A stretch of DNA of 64,000 nt from Novosphingobium kaempferiae (GCF_021227995.1 NZ_CP089301.1:5518001-5582000); one strand, 5' to 3'; counted from the stretch's first letter, positions 9,157 through 19,662 are shown. Made by a program: numbers and translations. The notes: generated by a model from the letters alone, not told the origin.

Positions 9157-10536
9157 TCATCTCCTCAGGAATTCCGGCGAGACCAGCAGCAGTGCCAAGC
9201 CGGTCGGCAGGCTCTCGGCCCGCGCGATGGCCTGCGCGGTCTGCGGCGACAGCGCGCCGGGAAGCAGCCGCGGCGCAAGCTCGCGCGGGTCGATGCGATC
9301 GGCGACGCGGGTGGCGAGGCGCTGGGCCATCTCGACCCGGCGCAACAAGGCGTCGGGTGCGGCCCAGCTTGCGGCGATATCGTCGAACCCAGCGGGCGAT
9401 CCCGGTCTCCAGACCGGCTGGCCCAACTGCTGCATGATACCGGCGACCTGCACCTCGCCCGCGTCGCTCATGCCGAGACCGCGCATGGAGGACACCAGCC
9501 ATTCCCACGGCGTCTTGAACTTCACCGGCACGGACGACCAGCTTTCCGGCGCATCAACAAGCGCGCGGTAGAGGGTCGGCAGATCGCCGTCGCTCTTTTG
9601 GAATGCATCAGACAGACGGCGCACCAGTCCGGGCGGCGGATCGTCGGCGACGAAATGCCGCGCCAGCTTTGTAGCGACATGCTGCGCGGTTGCCGGAGCG
9701 GCGGCAAGGTCACGCATCACCGCAAGCGCCTGATCCTCGCCCGATTGCGCGTAAGTGCGCCCCATGATGGTGCGTGGCCCCGGCTCGTGCAGCATGGGGC
9801 GGAACACGAAGCCGCCGGGCGTGCCTGCTCGTCCACCCTTGCCGCCGCGTCCCAGCCCTGCCGTGCTCCAGCCGGTAAGGGCGCGGGCGAACTCGGTCAC
9901 GTCCGCCTGCGTATAGCCGGTGCGCGCGCCCAGCGTGTGCAGTTCCATGATTTCGCGTGCGAGGTTCTCGTTGAGGCCGGGCGCCTTGGCCGGGTTGCGC
10001 CCGGCAGCCCTCTGCGCGAACGGACTGGCTGGGCCGACCGACTGCGTCTGGTCGAGGAAAAGCTGCATCGCCGGATGCCGCTCCACGGCGAGCAGCATGT
10101 CCTCGAAGCGGCCCAGCACATGCGGCCGGATCGCCTCCGCCTCGAACGCGCCGGCGAAGGGGATGACTGTCTGCTTGTCAGCGGAGATCGCGAAATGGTT
10201 GGACCAGAAGTGGACGAGCCGCTCGACGAACGGCGTCGGCGTGGCCAGCGCGCTCGTCGCCCGCGCATTCACCGCGACGCGGTAGAGATCGCGCCCGTCG
10301 CGGCGCAGTTCCATCCGGGCAAGCTGCTTCGCGTCCTTGTCCGCCGTGCGCACGGCTTCGCGGTCTTCCAGGTAATCCGCAGCGATGGTCGCGGTGGACG
10401 GCAGATCGGCCCAACCCTGCCCGCGCGGATCGTAGCGGTCGAACTGCGCAAGGAGCCAGCGCTTCGGATCGTCCGGCGCCGACTGGTCGGGCCGCGCGCC
10501 GAGGCCGAAGCGATTGAGGGCGATGGCTGCGGTCAT
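9157..10536 (-). CDS. DUF1800 family protein
   Basis: This 459-residue protein opens with ALNRFGLGARP, a DUF1800 hallmark. It also has LVHFWSNHFAIS and NENLAREIMELHTLG, and a C-terminal LLVSPEFLRR. DUF1800 and DUF1501 are almost always adjacent; their biochemical role is unknown. Its stop codon lies next to the DUF1501 start, and its start overlaps the upstream sensor-like gene by 4 bp, so translation is probably coupled. Confidence 0.88.
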   Translation of the reverse strand: MTAAIALNRFGLGARPDQSAPDDPKRWLLAQFDRYDPRGQGWADLPSTATIAADYLEDREAVRTADKDAKQLARMELRRDGRDLYRVAVNARATSALATPTPFVERLVHFWSNHFAISADKQTVIPFAGAFEAEAIRPHVLGRFEDMLLAVERHPAMQLFLDQTQSVGPASPFAQRAAGRNPAKAPGLNENLAREIMELHTLGARTGYTQADVTEFARALTGWSTAGLGRGGKGGRAGTPGGFVFRPMLHEPGPRTIMGRTYAQSGEDQALAVMRDLAAAPATAQHVATKLARHFVADDPPPGLVRRLSDAFQKSDGDLPTLYRALVDAPESWSSVPVKFKTPWEWLVSSMRGLGMSDAGEVQVAGIMQQLGQPVWRPGSPAGFDDIAASWAAPDALLRRVEMAQRLATRVADRIDPRELAPRLLPGALSPQTAQAIARAESLPTGLALLLVSPEFLRR

Positions 10537-11009
10537 TGCTGCGTATCCTTTGCGGCGGTGCGCGGCTGCTGCCGGGTCAGCGCCTCGACCAGCCGGACGC
10601 GCTCGGCCTGCGGCAGCGTCCCGGCAAAGCGCACGACGCTGCTCTCCAGCCCGGTACGCACCGCCATGTCGGCACTGCGCGCGCGCGTCAGCGCCGCGTC
10701 CAGCGCGGCCCGGTCGAGCGTCGGTTCGGCCAGCAGGCGCGCGGCTTCCTGTCGAGCCGCCCGCGCCTCGCGGATGCGGGGGCGAAGCTCACGCATGGTC
10801 TCCACGACGGTCTGGCGCAGTTCGCGGCGGTAAGGTTGCGGCAGATCCTGGGCGGCGGCGCGCAGTCGCCCGCCCCGGCCCAGTCCGGCGACCGGGCGCT
10901 GCACATCGGCCTGCTTCCACATGACGCCCGCGCCGACCAGCCCGCCCACCACGAACACGTTCAGCACCAGCGAGCAGACTAGCAGGATCTGGAAGCCGCG
11001 CCCCTTCAC
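10533..11009 (-). CDS. Periplasmic Spy/CnrX-like sensor protein
   Basis: This 158-residue protein has one N-terminal hydrophobic anchor (ILLVCSLVLNVFVVGGLVGA). The rest is charged and helical, with DLPQPYRRELRQTV and LRPRIREARAARQEAARLL, like periplasmic heavy-metal sensor or Spy-type chaperone domains. Immediately upstream are a putative anti-sigma gene and an ECF sigma gene, the same trio as the CnrYXH type. It probably senses an envelope or metal signal; this is inferred from context. Confidence 0.65.
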   Translation of the reverse strand: MKGRGFQILLVCSLVLNVFVVGGLVGAGVMWKQADVQRPVAGLGRGGRLRAAAQDLPQPYRRELRQTVVETMRELRPRIREARAARQEAARLLAEPTLDRAALDAALTRARSADMAVRTGLESSVVRFAGTLPQAERVRLVEALTRQQPRTAAKDTQQ

Positions 11010-11422
11010 AGCGATGCCTCATCGGTATCCAGCGGCGTGAAGATCGTCTCCTGGTCGTCTGCAAGGGTCATCGCCTGTCGCCCGGACGAACGCGCGTGCA
11101 TCACGTCGAGCGTAAGCACGCCCACCGCCACGCCCGCCAGCGCCGCCCCCGCCAAGGCAAAGCGCGTCCACCAGCTTCGCAGCACCGAAAGGCCGGAAGG
11201 CGGCGCAAATCCCACCAGCACGCTGCCGACCAGAGCCGCATGGGGCGCGGGAACGACATGGCGGGACAGCAGGGCGTCCAGCCACTGCTCCTCCCGCATG
11301 AACCGCATCGCCTCGGGATCGTCCGTCAACAGGCGTAGCGCGGCGTCGCGCTCGGCGGCGGGCCAGCGGTCGGCGTTCGCACCATAGGCGGCGAGTATCC
11401 GGGACAGGCGTTCAGGCGTCAT
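11006..11422 (-). CDS. Putative membrane anti-sigma factor
   Basis: The 138-residue product has a helical N-terminal cytoplasmic part (MTPERLSRILAAYGANADRW) and one membrane span around residues 84-106 (FALAGAALAGVAVGVLTLDV), then a short tail. No zinc-binding HxxxCxxC motif is present. Position decides the call: its start overlaps the ECF sigma gene by 11 bp and its end overlaps the sensor gene. It could instead be an unrelated small membrane protein. Confidence 0.55.
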   Translation of the reverse strand: MTPERLSRILAAYGANADRWPAAERDAALRLLTDDPEAMRFMREEQWLDALLSRHVVPAPHAALVGSVLVGFAPPSGLSVLRSWWTRFALAGAALAGVAVGVLTLDVMHARSSGRQAMTLADDQETIFTPLDTDEASL

Positions 11423-11978
11423 CGTCGGTTTCCATCAAGAGTTCGCGAAGGCCGCGCCGGGCGCGTGCCAACAGGCTTTCGAGGGCTTCCACGCTGATCT
11501 CCATGATGCGGGCGGCTTCGGCATTCGATAGTTCCTGGAAGTACTGCAACACGATCGCCTCGCGCTGGCGGGGCGGCAGGGCCTGCAGGGCGCGTTCTAT
11601 GCGTTCGCTTTCGTCCCGACCTGACAACGCCTGATCCTGCAGCGGCGCGGGATCGATGCGCTCGGGCGGTTCCGGCGTCAGATCCTCGCGCCGCAACCTG
11701 CGCAACCGGTCGCGGCACAAGTTGAGCGCGACCTGATGCAGCCAGGTATCGAACCGCGCCGTGCCGAAGCGCCAGCGCGGCGCCTGACGCCAGCCACGCA
11801 GCAGACTTTCCTGCGCGATTTCCTCCGCCGCAGCGCCATCGCCAAGGATACGCGTACCGAGTGCAAGCAAGCGGGGCAGCTTGATCGCGACGAGCCTGCG
11901 CGCAGCCGCCGCATCGCCCTGCCCCACGCGCCGGACAAGATCGGCGTCGGGGTCGTGACTGTCCACGCCCTCGATCAA
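11412..11978 (-). CDS. ECF-type RNA polymerase sigma factor
   Basis: This 188-residue protein has region 2 (AEEIAQESLLRGWRQA, then FDTWLHQVALNLCRDRLRR) and region 4 (ALQALPPRQREAIVLQYFQE, then LSNAEAARIMEISVEALES). It is a complete two-domain ECF sigma, unlike the atypical sigma in the flagellar cluster. It shares an operon with a putative anti-sigma and a sensor-like protein, so it probably controls this operon in response to an envelope signal. Confidence 0.9.
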   Translation of the reverse strand: MIEGVDSHDPDADLVRRVGQGDAAAARRLVAIKLPRLLALGTRILGDGAAAEEIAQESLLRGWRQAPRWRFGTARFDTWLHQVALNLCRDRLRRLRREDLTPEPPERIDPAPLQDQALSGRDESERIERALQALPPRQREAIVLQYFQELSNAEAARIMEISVEALESLLARARRGLRELLMETDDDA

Positions 11979-12361
11979 GCGCCGGCCTTCTCCCGCATCT
12001 CGTCGACCATCGCCTTGCGCTCGTCGCCGGACAGCCTGCCGTCATGATCGACGTCCCGTTTGTCGAAGCGCTTCGCCGCTATGGCGTCGAGTTCCGCAGC
12101 CTCGATGAAGCCGTTGCCGTTGGCGTCCATGCGCGAGAACACGCGGTCGCCCATCCGGCCCTTGCCCCGCGCCTTGGCGGCGGCGGACCATTCGGCGGCG
12201 CTGATGCGTCCATCGCCATCGGTGTCCGCCTTCAGCATCCGGGCGCGCAGCATGGACTGGAAGTCGGCCTTGGCGATCCCGTCAGTCGCCGCCGGGCTCT
12301 GCGCGCAGGCCATCCCCGCGACAGCGAGTGCCGGGATGGCGAGCAGTGAGAGACGGCGCAT
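11975..12361 (-). CDS. Secreted EF-hand calcium-binding protein
   Basis: A signal peptide (LSLLAIPALAVAGMACAQS) precedes three EF-hand loops: DTDGDGRISAAEW, DANGNGFIEAAEL and DVDHDGRLSGDE. ATG 12361 gives a TGATG junction with the upstream gene; an ATG at 12373 is in frame. The protein is likely periplasmic and Ca2+-binding. It overlaps the sigma gene by 4 bp and so is co-transcribed with it. Confidence 0.85.
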   Translation of the reverse strand: MRRLSLLAIPALAVAGMACAQSPAATDGIAKADFQSMLRARMLKADTDGDGRISAAEWSAAAKARGKGRMGDRVFSRMDANGNGFIEAAELDAIAAKRFDKRDVDHDGRLSGDERKAMVDEMREKAGA

Positions 12362-12678
12362 CAGCGGCGCCACCCATCATGCTTCTGGCGATAGATGTTG
12401 GCGCTCGCCCGGTCCTGCCGATAATGCAGGCGCGCGCGCTCGTGGGGGTTCAAGCCGTTGGTGGCGCGCATGCGATGCTCGGTGCGGGCGATGCGATGCT
12501 GCTGCCGTTCGAGGCGCACCGCCTCCCGTCCGGTCAGTTGGCCGGAGTGCCAGCCCTGCGCGATGCGGTGCTGCTGGTTGGCCTGCCGACCGTTGACCCC
12601 GGCCAATGCCGGAGTGGTGATGACGCTCGCGGTCAGAAGGACCGCTCCGATGCGCGCCGCGAAGCTCTTTGCGTTCAT
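12361..12678 (-). CDS. Small secreted basic protein, unknown function
   Basis: This 105-residue protein has a clear signal peptide (RIGAVLLTASVITTPALA). The mature part is rich in H, R and Q (ANQQHRIAQGWHSGQLT, RLERQQHRIARTEHRM). An AGAGGTG site before ATG 12678 supports the start. It is the first gene of the leftward operon that includes the EF-hand protein and ECF sigma. Repeated His/Gln/Arg motifs could bind metal, but no family was recognised. Confidence 0.75.
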   Translation of the reverse strand: MNAKSFAARIGAVLLTASVITTPALAGVNGRQANQQHRIAQGWHSGQLTGREAVRLERQQHRIARTEHRMRATNGLNPHERARLHYRQDRASANIYRQKHDGWRR

Positions 12679-13178
12679 GACTTCACCTCTTTCAAGGATG
12701 ATCGTGGATGCCACGCTTCATGCATGACGCTTCTTGAACGCAGCAGGACCGGAAACCCGTCGCAACATGTTTGATCCCGAAGCAATGTTTTTGAACGCTA
12801 CGCACAGTTCTCTCGGTTCACCATTTCAGATCCCGATTCCGGGCACAAAGATCAGGGGATTTGCCACCGCTGTGGGGCAGACGTTATCATCATGAATCTG
12901 CGTGGATAGTTGCTCCATCAGAAGCAAAGCATGCTGGGGTAACAAAGCCACAAGGAGCGGCGGAGTGCAGTCTGCCTGAAGCCTTGTAAGACTGCCCGTT
13001 TGGATGTCGTGCGCTGCGGCACCATCCTGCCCGATTCTGAAATCGACCCTATTCAGATTCTTAACCGCCTATTTCTTGTTCCTAGGTGATGATCGCCTGC
13101 ATTGTTTGACCCGCCACCATGCTCTGGTCCACTGGAGTGAAGTTTCTGTACTTCGGTCACAGTGAAGTGCTCGCTGCG
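12679..13178. other. Non-coding stretch upstream of the ECF operon
   Basis: No convincing gene is visible on either strand in about 500 bp. The promoter of the leftward operon starting at 12678 should lie here, but I could not pick a reliable -35/-10 pair. The right end meets a TetR gene remnant. Confidence 0.5.
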
Positions 13179-13366
13179 TCAGCGAAACTTCAGCTTCGCT
13201 GACGTCGAGACCCGTGCGATCGGGTCGTGGACGAGTGCAACCATCAGATCCGCGATCTCCTCGACCGGAATATCGTCCAGCTGCCGCAGCCACCAGGCTG
13301 TAATTTCGAGAATGCTGCTGGTCGCGATGGCAGTCGAGAGTTCCGCAGGAAGCCGGTCACCCGGTC
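13179..13366 (-). pseudogene. TetR-family regulator remnant (C-terminal tail only)
   Basis: The leftward frame ending in TGA at 13179-13181 reads AELSTAIATSSILEITAWWL then RQLDDIPVEEIADLMVAL. This resembles the last two helices of TetR-type ligand domains. The frame is closed upstream by a stop near 13366, and no start codon or HTH remains. The neighbouring rightward gene begins right there. The regulator was probably truncated by a deletion that also shaped the start of the quinoprotein gene. Confidence 0.55.
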
Positions 13367-15575
13367 ATGATGTCCAATATAACGATTCGGATGGGACAGG
13401 ATATGGCGAAACAAGCAGCGAAAGCGCTGCCACTGGCGTCCGTCGCATTGCTGGGCGGCGCGCTTGCACACGGCAATGCACTGGGCAGCCCCGGCGAAAG
13501 AGCCGCCCCAGCCCGCTCCGTCCAGGCCATCTCGTTCACGAACGCACAAATGCAGCAGGGCCGAGACCTATACATGAGAGCCTGTGCGGCGTGCCACGGC
13601 CCGGAGCTTGAAGGCGGCGCAGCACCGGCACTCAAGGGCCGCACGTTTCTGGGCAAATGGTCGGCCGGAACGTCGCTCGGCGCCCTGTTCAGATACCATG
13701 CCGCCGGGCGGTGCCGGTTCCTTCTCGTCCGAACAGGTATCGGGGCTCGTCACCCTGATCCTTGCGAAGAACGGCCAGAAGGTGGGAAGCGCGGCCCTGC
13801 CTTCGGACTATCTGGCCCTGCAGAAGCTGTATCTGCCCTATACCGGGGATACGAGCGGAGGGCTCGCGGCGCAGGCGAAGTTACCACCCTGGCCCGCTTT
13901 GCCGGATCCGGCCGCAAGCATGACGCCGGTGTCCGACGCCATGCTTGAAAATCCGCCGGCGGGTGACTGGCTGAGTTGGCGCCGAACGCTGGATGGCCAA
14001 GGGTTCAGCCCCCTGTCGCAGATCACCAGGACGAATGTTTCGCAACTGAGCCTTGCATGGTCCTATAACCTCTCGCCGGGGCCCAATGCGGCAACTCCGC
14101 TGGTCCATGACGGCGTGCTGTTCGTCTACAGCAACCGCGATCAGGTCGATGCAATCGATGCCGCGAGCGGGCGTGTGCTGTGGACCTACAAGCACGAGGT
14201 GCCCGCCACAGCTTCTGGATTGCCGATGCGGGTCAAGCGCAACATGGCCCTGTATGGCCACAGGCTCTACCTGGCGACGGGCGACGACCAACTCGTCGCG
14301 CTCGACGCGACGACCGGACGACCTGTCTGGCAAACCTCGACCGGGCCCACCTCGGGCGGACCGATGGTCGTCGACGGAATCGTTGTGGAAGGGCTGTTTC
14401 GAGGGGGGCGGATGCCGGAAGGCAGCGCGAATGGCGTGGTGTGCGTCACATGCGGCGGGTTTGGCCGGATCCTGGGGCTCTCCGCCGATGCGGGCAAGCA
14501 GTTGTGGACCTTCAACACCGTGCCGCAACCCGGAGAACCCGGTGCCAGTTCATGGAATGATCTGCCCTATTCGCAACGAAGCGGCGGCTCGGTATGGACA
14601 ACGGGCTATTATGATCCCGCACTCGGCCTCATGTTCTTCGGCACGGGGAACACCTACAACACTGCACCGTTGGCTCACCCGGTCAAAAAGCCCGGGGTGA
14701 CCAATGACGCTCTCTATACCAATACCACCCTCGCCATGCGGCCCCCGACCGGCGAACTGGTATGGCATTTCCAGCATCAGGCGAACGACCAGTGGGATCT
14801 CGACTGGGCCTTCGAGCGCATGATCGTCAGCCTGCCCGTCAAGGGCAAACCGGCCAAGGTGGTGGTGACGGTGGGCAAGACGGCGATCATCGATGCACTC
14901 GATGCGGCGAACGGTGCGTATCTGTTCTCGATCGATGCGGGCCTGCAAAACGTGGTAACCCGCATTGATCCGCTAACCGGCAGGAAGACGACCAACCCTG
15001 CCCTGATCCCCGGTCAGGGCAAGGCTACGACCGTCTGTCCGGCGCAGAACGGCGCCAAGAACTGGATACCGGGCTCCTACGATGCAGCCAGTTCAACGCT
15101 CTTCCTTCCGCTAAACGTCGCCTGCATGGAAATGCAACCCGTGGATGCGGGGGAGATGTCTCCGCTGTCGAGTGGAGTGCGATGGAGCGTCATGCCCCGA
15201 CCGCACAGCGACGGAAATTACGGCCGCGTGCAGGCCTTCGATCTGCAGACCCGCAAGACGAAATGGATCGCGTCCCAGCGCGCACCGATGACGAGCGGCC
15301 TGCTGGCGACGGCGGGCGGCCTCGTCTTTTCCGGCGGGCTCGACCGTGTCTTTACGGCGAGAGACGAGGCGGACGGTGAAATCCTCTGGTCGACAAGGCT
15401 TGGGGATGTACCTAGCGGCGCGCCTATCAGCTATTCCGTGGATGGCCGCCAGTATATCGCGATCGTCGCCGGCTACGGGACGATGCTGTCTGGCGGGTAT
15501 CTGCCATTGGTGCCGGAAATAGCCGTGCCCGGCAACGCCAGTTCGTCCATCTACGTATTCGAGTTGGCTCGATGA
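13367..15575 (+). pseudogene. Cytochrome c-PQQ quinoprotein dehydrogenase, frameshifted
   Basis: The first frame (from 13367, or ATG 13403) encodes a signal peptide and a haem-binding cytochrome c segment with CAACH. It then loses homology after GTSLGALFRY near 13690. The second frame resumes at MPPGGAGSFSSEQVSGL (13698) and runs through a full beta-propeller to 15575. Propeller blocks include LSWRRTLDGQGFSPLSQIT, ATPLVHDGVLFVYS and NDQWDLDWAFE. The parts make one periplasmic alcohol/aldehyde-type quinoprotein split by a short frame-changing deletion or a sequencing error. The downstream gene overlaps the stop by 4 bp. Confidence 0.75.
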
Positions 15576-16321
15576 GGGGCCGGATCACCGTGCTGTCTGT
15601 CGCGGCAGCGATGATCGGCGCGAGCCCGGTTCCCGGTCAAGCCTCCGAAGCGCCGGACAAGGCTATCGCTCTCGTTCATGCGGAAGACTGCCAGTTGGCG
15701 CGCCTGACACCAGCGCTTGATCGACTGGCGCACCGGATGGCCGAAGACCGACGAACGAGCCGCGTCGTGCTCGACTGGCCGGTGGATCCCGACCTCAATC
15801 TTGATCTTCTGGGACGTCCGTCCCCGTTTCTCGCGGGCCTCGAAGTGAATGCCGCGACCGGCGCGGTTGAGGCGCTCGCGCGTCAGATGGAACATCATAT
15901 CGGCAGGACCTGCCCCGTCGATGTCTATCTGGTGAGGGAAAGGCGGTTGCTTACCCTGACGCGAAGCTGGAAGACGGGCGAACCGAGCCCGGGCGCCAAA
16001 CTGCTCACTACGCTGGTACGCAAGCCCGGAATTTCCCACAACAGCTTTGTCAGCGAGTGGACCGGTCCGCACGCGGCGCTTGCGCTATCCTGGCGGGAAG
16101 GCAGAGCGGACAAGGAAGGCCGCTACGTGCAAAACCGGGTTGTCGGCAGTATCGGCCGCGGGGTTCCATCGATCGACGGCATCGGCGAAGGCGAAGGCCC
16201 TGCCCAGCCGAGCCCGGGCGAACGCGAAGCGCGCATGAAGGCCGGCGCGCACCCGGCCGGGTTCATGGACATGGCGGCGACACGGATGTTCCTGTCCCGG
16301 GAAACCATCGTGAAGGATTGA
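15572..16321 (+). CDS. Secreted EthD-like dimeric alpha/beta-barrel protein
   Basis: This 249-residue protein has a signal peptide (ITVLSVAAAMIGASPVPGQA). Its second half resembles EthD domains: SHNSFVSEWTGPHAALALSW, then YVQNRVVGSI. EthD-like proteins accompany oxidative degradation of ethers and aromatics, usually with unknown chemistry. The start overlaps the stop of the quinoprotein gene (ATGA), so the two form one operon. Confidence 0.6.
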   Translation: MRGRITVLSVAAAMIGASPVPGQASEAPDKAIALVHAEDCQLARLTPALDRLAHRMAEDRRTSRVVLDWPVDPDLNLDLLGRPSPFLAGLEVNAATGAVEALARQMEHHIGRTCPVDVYLVRERRLLTLTRSWKTGEPSPGAKLLTTLVRKPGISHNSFVSEWTGPHAALALSWREGRADKEGRYVQNRVVGSIGRGVPSIDGIGEGEGPAQPSPGEREARMKAGAHPAGFMDMAATRMFLSRETIVKD

Positions 16322-16461
16322 TCGCCTGGCCGGGAACGCTGTGAGCAGCGCGTCCGCGAAAGGGATCGGCATCGCGCCTGCAACTTGCAAGATAGTCTTC
16401 ACTATCATAAATCTGCAATGAAACGGCCAATCCGTGACAATTGGGAAGGGAGCACTCCGCG

Positions 16462-17532
16462 ATGGGCAAGACAGGACTGACTGCGCTGGTCGTCGGCACG
16501 GGCTTCGGCTGCCGGATCCATGTACCAGCGCTGAGGGCGGCCGGAATCGATGTCGTGGGCCTGGTTGGCCGGACAGTCGAACGGCTGGAGCGTAAAGCCG
16601 CCTCTCTCGGCATTCCGGCTGTCTTCACCGATCTCGACGAAGCCATCACCGCCACCGGGGCCACCGTTGTAACCGTTGCGACAACGCCGAGCACACATGC
16701 CGCCATTGCCCTCAAGGCGATCGCGCGGGGCTGCCATGTCCTGTGCGAAAAGCCCTTCGCGTTCGATGCAGCGGAAGGTGAGACGCTGCTCAAGTCCGCG
16801 GAACAGGCCGGGATCGTTCACATGGTCTCGCATGAATTCCGTTGGCTTCCCGAGCGTGCGCTGTTCGGCAGGGCCATCAGCGACGGCATGATCGGCGATC
16901 CGCGATTTCTGGTCCTGGACCAGTTCATTCCCTTTTGCGCCGATCCCGAAGCGCGATTGCCAAAGTGGTGGTTCGATCTCGATGCGGGAGGCGGTTGGTT
17001 GGGAGCCGGCGGCTCGCACCTGATCGATCAGGTTCGGGCGTGGCTCGGCGATTTCCATTCGCTGAGCGCCAACCTGATGGTCGTGTCCGATCGCGATGGC
17101 GTCGCCGAGGACAGCTATTCGATGCGCTTCCTGATGAAGAACGGCGTGGAAGGTTCGATGCAGCAGACGGCAGGTGCATGGGGACCGTCGGCCAACCTGT
17201 GCCGCTGCGCGGGATCGAAGGGAACCGTCTGGATCGAAGGCGGAAAAGTGCTCGTCGCCGACAAGGGCGGAACCCGCGAACTGCCGATGCCGGATGATCT
17301 GCAGCTGCCGCCACCGCCGCCCGCAGCCGACGCCAATTCGAGCGCGCGCATGTCGCACTTCGAGATCGGGCCATTCACCCGCCTTTGCGAAGCGATGGCG
17401 TTCCGTATCACCGCCTCGCAGCTCCCCTCGGCGGTTGCAGCACCGACGTTCGCGGACGGACTGGCGACGATGAAGGTGATGGACGCAATGCGTGCCTCGG
17501 CAGCCGCCGGTGGCGCCCTGCAGGTCATCTGA
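16462..17532 (+). CDS. Gfo/Idh/MocA-family NAD(P)-dependent oxidoreductase
   Basis: This 356-residue protein has the Rossmann loop VVGTGFGCRIHVPALRAAG, the family motif CEKPFAFD (Lys of the EKP triad) and the substrate-side GGSHLIDQVR with the catalytic His. Such enzymes oxidise or reduce sugars, inositols or small ring substrates. The adjacent TIM-barrel gene (2-bp gap) is a common partner for isomerisation of the product. The substrate is unknown. Confidence 0.88.
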   Translation: MGKTGLTALVVGTGFGCRIHVPALRAAGIDVVGLVGRTVERLERKAASLGIPAVFTDLDEAITATGATVVTVATTPSTHAAIALKAIARGCHVLCEKPFAFDAAEGETLLKSAEQAGIVHMVSHEFRWLPERALFGRAISDGMIGDPRFLVLDQFIPFCADPEARLPKWWFDLDAGGGWLGAGGSHLIDQVRAWLGDFHSLSANLMVVSDRDGVAEDSYSMRFLMKNGVEGSMQQTAGAWGPSANLCRCAGSKGTVWIEGGKVLVADKGGTRELPMPDDLQLPPPPPAADANSSARMSHFEIGPFTRLCEAMAFRITASQLPSAVAAPTFADGLATMKVMDAMRASAAAGGALQVI

Positions 17533-17533
17533 A

Positions 17534-18361
17534 GTGTTTGCGCAAAGCAGTCGGCACCGTCTGGGGCTGGAATACCTCAGCGTGTTCGGCATGCCGGTGC
17601 TGGATTACGCGGAGCTTGCCGCGAGGCTCGAATGCGATTTCATATCGCTGAATTTCGGCGGTGCGGCGAACCGCCTTGATCCTCATCGGCCCGAATGCCT
17701 GCGAGATGACCCCGCACTCAGGCACCGTCTCACACGAAAGGTGAGAGAGCTTGGCCTCGAAATCCGCCTGGTGGAAGGTTTTGCCATTGCACCGGGCCTT
17801 TCCGTCGATGCCTATGCGGCCGACCTGGAGGCTGCGGCCGAGATGGGAGCCTCGGTCATATGCGCTGTCAGTCTGGACAAGGATCTTGCCCGCACTTTCG
17901 ACCAGTTCCGCAGACTTGCCGAGGCAAGCGCACAATATGGCCTGACCGTCACCACCGAAGTTGGCGCAGGCGTGATCCGCAGCCTGGATCTCGCCCGCGC
18001 CGCACTGGCCGGAGTCGCTCATGAAAACTTCGGGCTGCTGCTCGACACCATGCATTTCTTCCGCTGCGGAGCGACAATCGAGGATCTCGCCTCGATACCG
18101 GCGGGTGCTCTCGGGCATGTGCAGCTTTGCGATGTACCCATGCCGGCTCAGGGCAGCAGCTATCTCGAAGAAGCGCTTTTCGAACGGTGCGGACTTGGCG
18201 AAGGCGACCTTCCCCTCAGGCGTCTTGTCGATACGCTTTCCGAACCGGTTTCGCTCGGACTCGAAATTCCAATACGGTCGCAGCATGCGCACGGCCTATC
18301 GGCGTTCGAGAGGCTCGGACCCAGTGTCAGGCTCGCCCGAGCATGGTTGGCCGATCGATGA
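17534..18361 (+). CDS. TIM-barrel sugar-phosphate isomerase/epimerase-like protein
   Basis: This 275-residue xylose-isomerase-like barrel has putative metal ligands in TTEVGAG (Glu), LLLDTMHFFRCG (Asp and His), VQLCDVP (Asp) and LGLEIPI (Glu). The start is GTG 17534, just after the stop of the dehydrogenase gene, which implies translational coupling. It probably isomerises, epimerises or dehydrates the product of its partner. This is inference from family and position. Confidence 0.8.
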   Translation: MFAQSSRHRLGLEYLSVFGMPVLDYAELAARLECDFISLNFGGAANRLDPHRPECLRDDPALRHRLTRKVRELGLEIRLVEGFAIAPGLSVDAYAADLEAAAEMGASVICAVSLDKDLARTFDQFRRLAEASAQYGLTVTTEVGAGVIRSLDLARAALAGVAHENFGLLLDTMHFFRCGATIEDLASIPAGALGHVQLCDVPMPAQGSSYLEEALFERCGLGEGDLPLRRLVDTLSEPVSLGLEIPIRSQHAHGLSAFERLGPSVRLARAWLADR

Positions 18362-19244
<883 letters not shown>

Positions 19245-19319
19245 TCACCATTGAAGGCTGGTTTTCAGCCCGGTAGCAGTTTGTTTGTTGTCCATTCCGA
19301 CTGCGTCGGCTTGGACGTG

Positions 19320-19539
<220 letters not shown>

Positions 19540-19543
19540 CGAT

Positions 19544-19589
19544 ACACACGAAAGGCCCCGGCGCTCAGCGCACGGGGCCTTTCGTGTGT
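19544..19589 (+). terminator. Terminator hairpin after tRNA-fMet
   Basis: A stem of about 17 bp, ACACACGAAAGGCCCCG against CGGGGCCTTTCGTGTGT, encloses a short loop. It starts 6 bp after the tRNA CCA and matches tRNA-associated terminators. No long T-run follows. Confidence 0.75.
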
Positions 19590-19630
19590 CTGGAGCATAA
19601 GCCACCGCACGCCCGCCCGCATGGCAAAAG

Positions 19631-19662
19631 AAAAGGCCGGGACGGCGAACCGTCCCGACCTT
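19631..19662 (-). terminator. Rho-independent terminator of the flagellin gene
   Basis: On the minus strand the sequence is an 11-bp GGTCGGGACGG/CCGTCCCGGCC stem with a TTCG tetraloop, followed by CTTTTCTTTT. It lies about 45 bp past the flagellin stop codon, a classic intrinsic terminator. Confidence 0.9.

Noticed and set aside
14061..14069. TCCTATAAC, a match to the flagellar motif
   Set aside because: It lies inside the quinoprotein coding frame; kept as a reminder that the motif occurs by chance and needs a background test.
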